Source of the DNA: Candidatus Eiseniibacteriota bacterium
GTDB lineage: Bacteria > Arandabacterota > Arandabacteria > Arandabacterales > Arandabacteraceae
NCBI GenBank assembly: GCA_030592245.1
Contig: JAUVJV010000210.1
Location: 1 to 5,047, forward strand
Length of the DNA stretch: 5,047 nt
Direction: 5' to 3'
The translations under genes were made by a program, and so were the position numbers. Numbering within the stretch: position 1 is the stretch's first letter; every line of letters starts with the position of its first letter. Shown piece after piece: positions 4,913-5,047 of this stretch. Under the pieces are notes generated by a model, which saw only the letters and a list, made by a program, of their open reading frames with translations, was not told the origin of the DNA and searched no databases.

Positions 4913-5047
4913 ATGAGAGGGACTTTTGTGGGGAAACCATGGGACGGAAGTCTATGGTCTTATGGATAAAGGAATTATCTTTTTCACAAACCGGGAATGG
5001 GTGTGATACCGGTGGGAAGATCGGCCTTGCCAGGCATGCTCGAGGAC

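Larger units (their letters stand above)
4542..5047. other. Intergenic control region upstream of the BMC operon
   Basis: No convincing gene is visible in these 506 bases. Short open frames on both strands lack ribosome sites or recognisable protein. The stretch holds the promoter-like, palindromic and inverted-repeat elements listed separately, all placed for minus-strand transcription into pduL. Its composition shifts: roughly 4840-4990 is visibly more AT-rich than the genes, while the last 60 bases are GC-rich again, which could mark the edge of a neighbouring gene beyond the window. No tRNA, rRNA or known riboswitch consensus was recognised. Confidence 0.75.

Noticed and set aside
4827..4940. 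Minus-strand open frame of 37 codons starting at the ATG at 4940
   Set aside because: There is no Shine-Dalgarno site, and it spans the sigma-54 motif and one arm of the inverted repeat, so coding is unlikely.
4936..4958. ACCAT-N13-ATGGT inverted repeat as an activator site for the sigma-54 promoter
   Set aside because: The arms are only 5 bp, readily expected by chance, and it sits closer to the promoter than activator sites usually do.
4965..4984. GATAA-AGGAA-TTATC followed by TTTTT on the plus strand, resembling an intrinsic terminator
   Set aside because: The stem is only 5 bp and nearly all A-T, and no plus-strand gene precedes it.
4939..5047. Plus-strand open frame from the ATG at 4939 to the window edge
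   Set aside because: It has no good ribosome site, its composition is unlike the other genes, and the peptide shows no recognisable family; it overlaps the expected activator region.

Overview
The window is a bacterial microcompartment (BMC) operon fragment, read entirely from the minus strand. The seven genes have no gap longer than about 35 bases between them, and several overlap. In transcription order they are: pduL (phosphate acyltransferase), two tandem hexameric shell proteins (BMC-H), a pentameric vertex protein (BMC-P, EutN/CcmL family), a CoA-acylating aldehyde dehydrogenase (PduP/EutE family), pduS (RnfC-like flavin/Fe-S protein), and the first 38 codons of a trimeric shell protein (BMC-T, PduT-like) that runs off the left edge.

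Together these genes form the conserved core of an aldehyde-processing metabolosome. The dehydrogenase turns an aldehyde plus CoA and NAD+ into acyl-CoA. PduL turns acyl-CoA into acyl-phosphate and releases CoA inside the shell. PduS, probably with the BMC-T protein, can carry electrons and so help regenerate NAD+. The enzyme that makes the aldehyde (a glycyl-radical or B12 diol dehydratase, an ammonia lyase, an aldolase or similar) is not in the window, so the substrate cannot be named.

The right-hand 506 bases (4542-5047) hold no convincing gene and look like the control region. They contain a near-consensus sigma-54 promoter on the minus strand (4897-4912), which predicts a leader of about 345 nt before pduL. 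Inside that leader are a perfect 17-bp inverted repeat (4735-4751 / 4845-4861) that could close a 127-nt structure, a GC-rich hairpin (4691-4723), and a perfect 15-bp palindrome (4631-4645) overlapping a TTGACA box.

The organism cannot be named. The coding DNA is GC-rich, the Shine-Dalgarno sites are strong (AAGGAGG, GGGGGTGATC), and TTG or GTG starts are used in five of seven genes. An anaerobic high-GC Firmicute-like bacterium or a deltaproteobacterium would fit; this is inference only.
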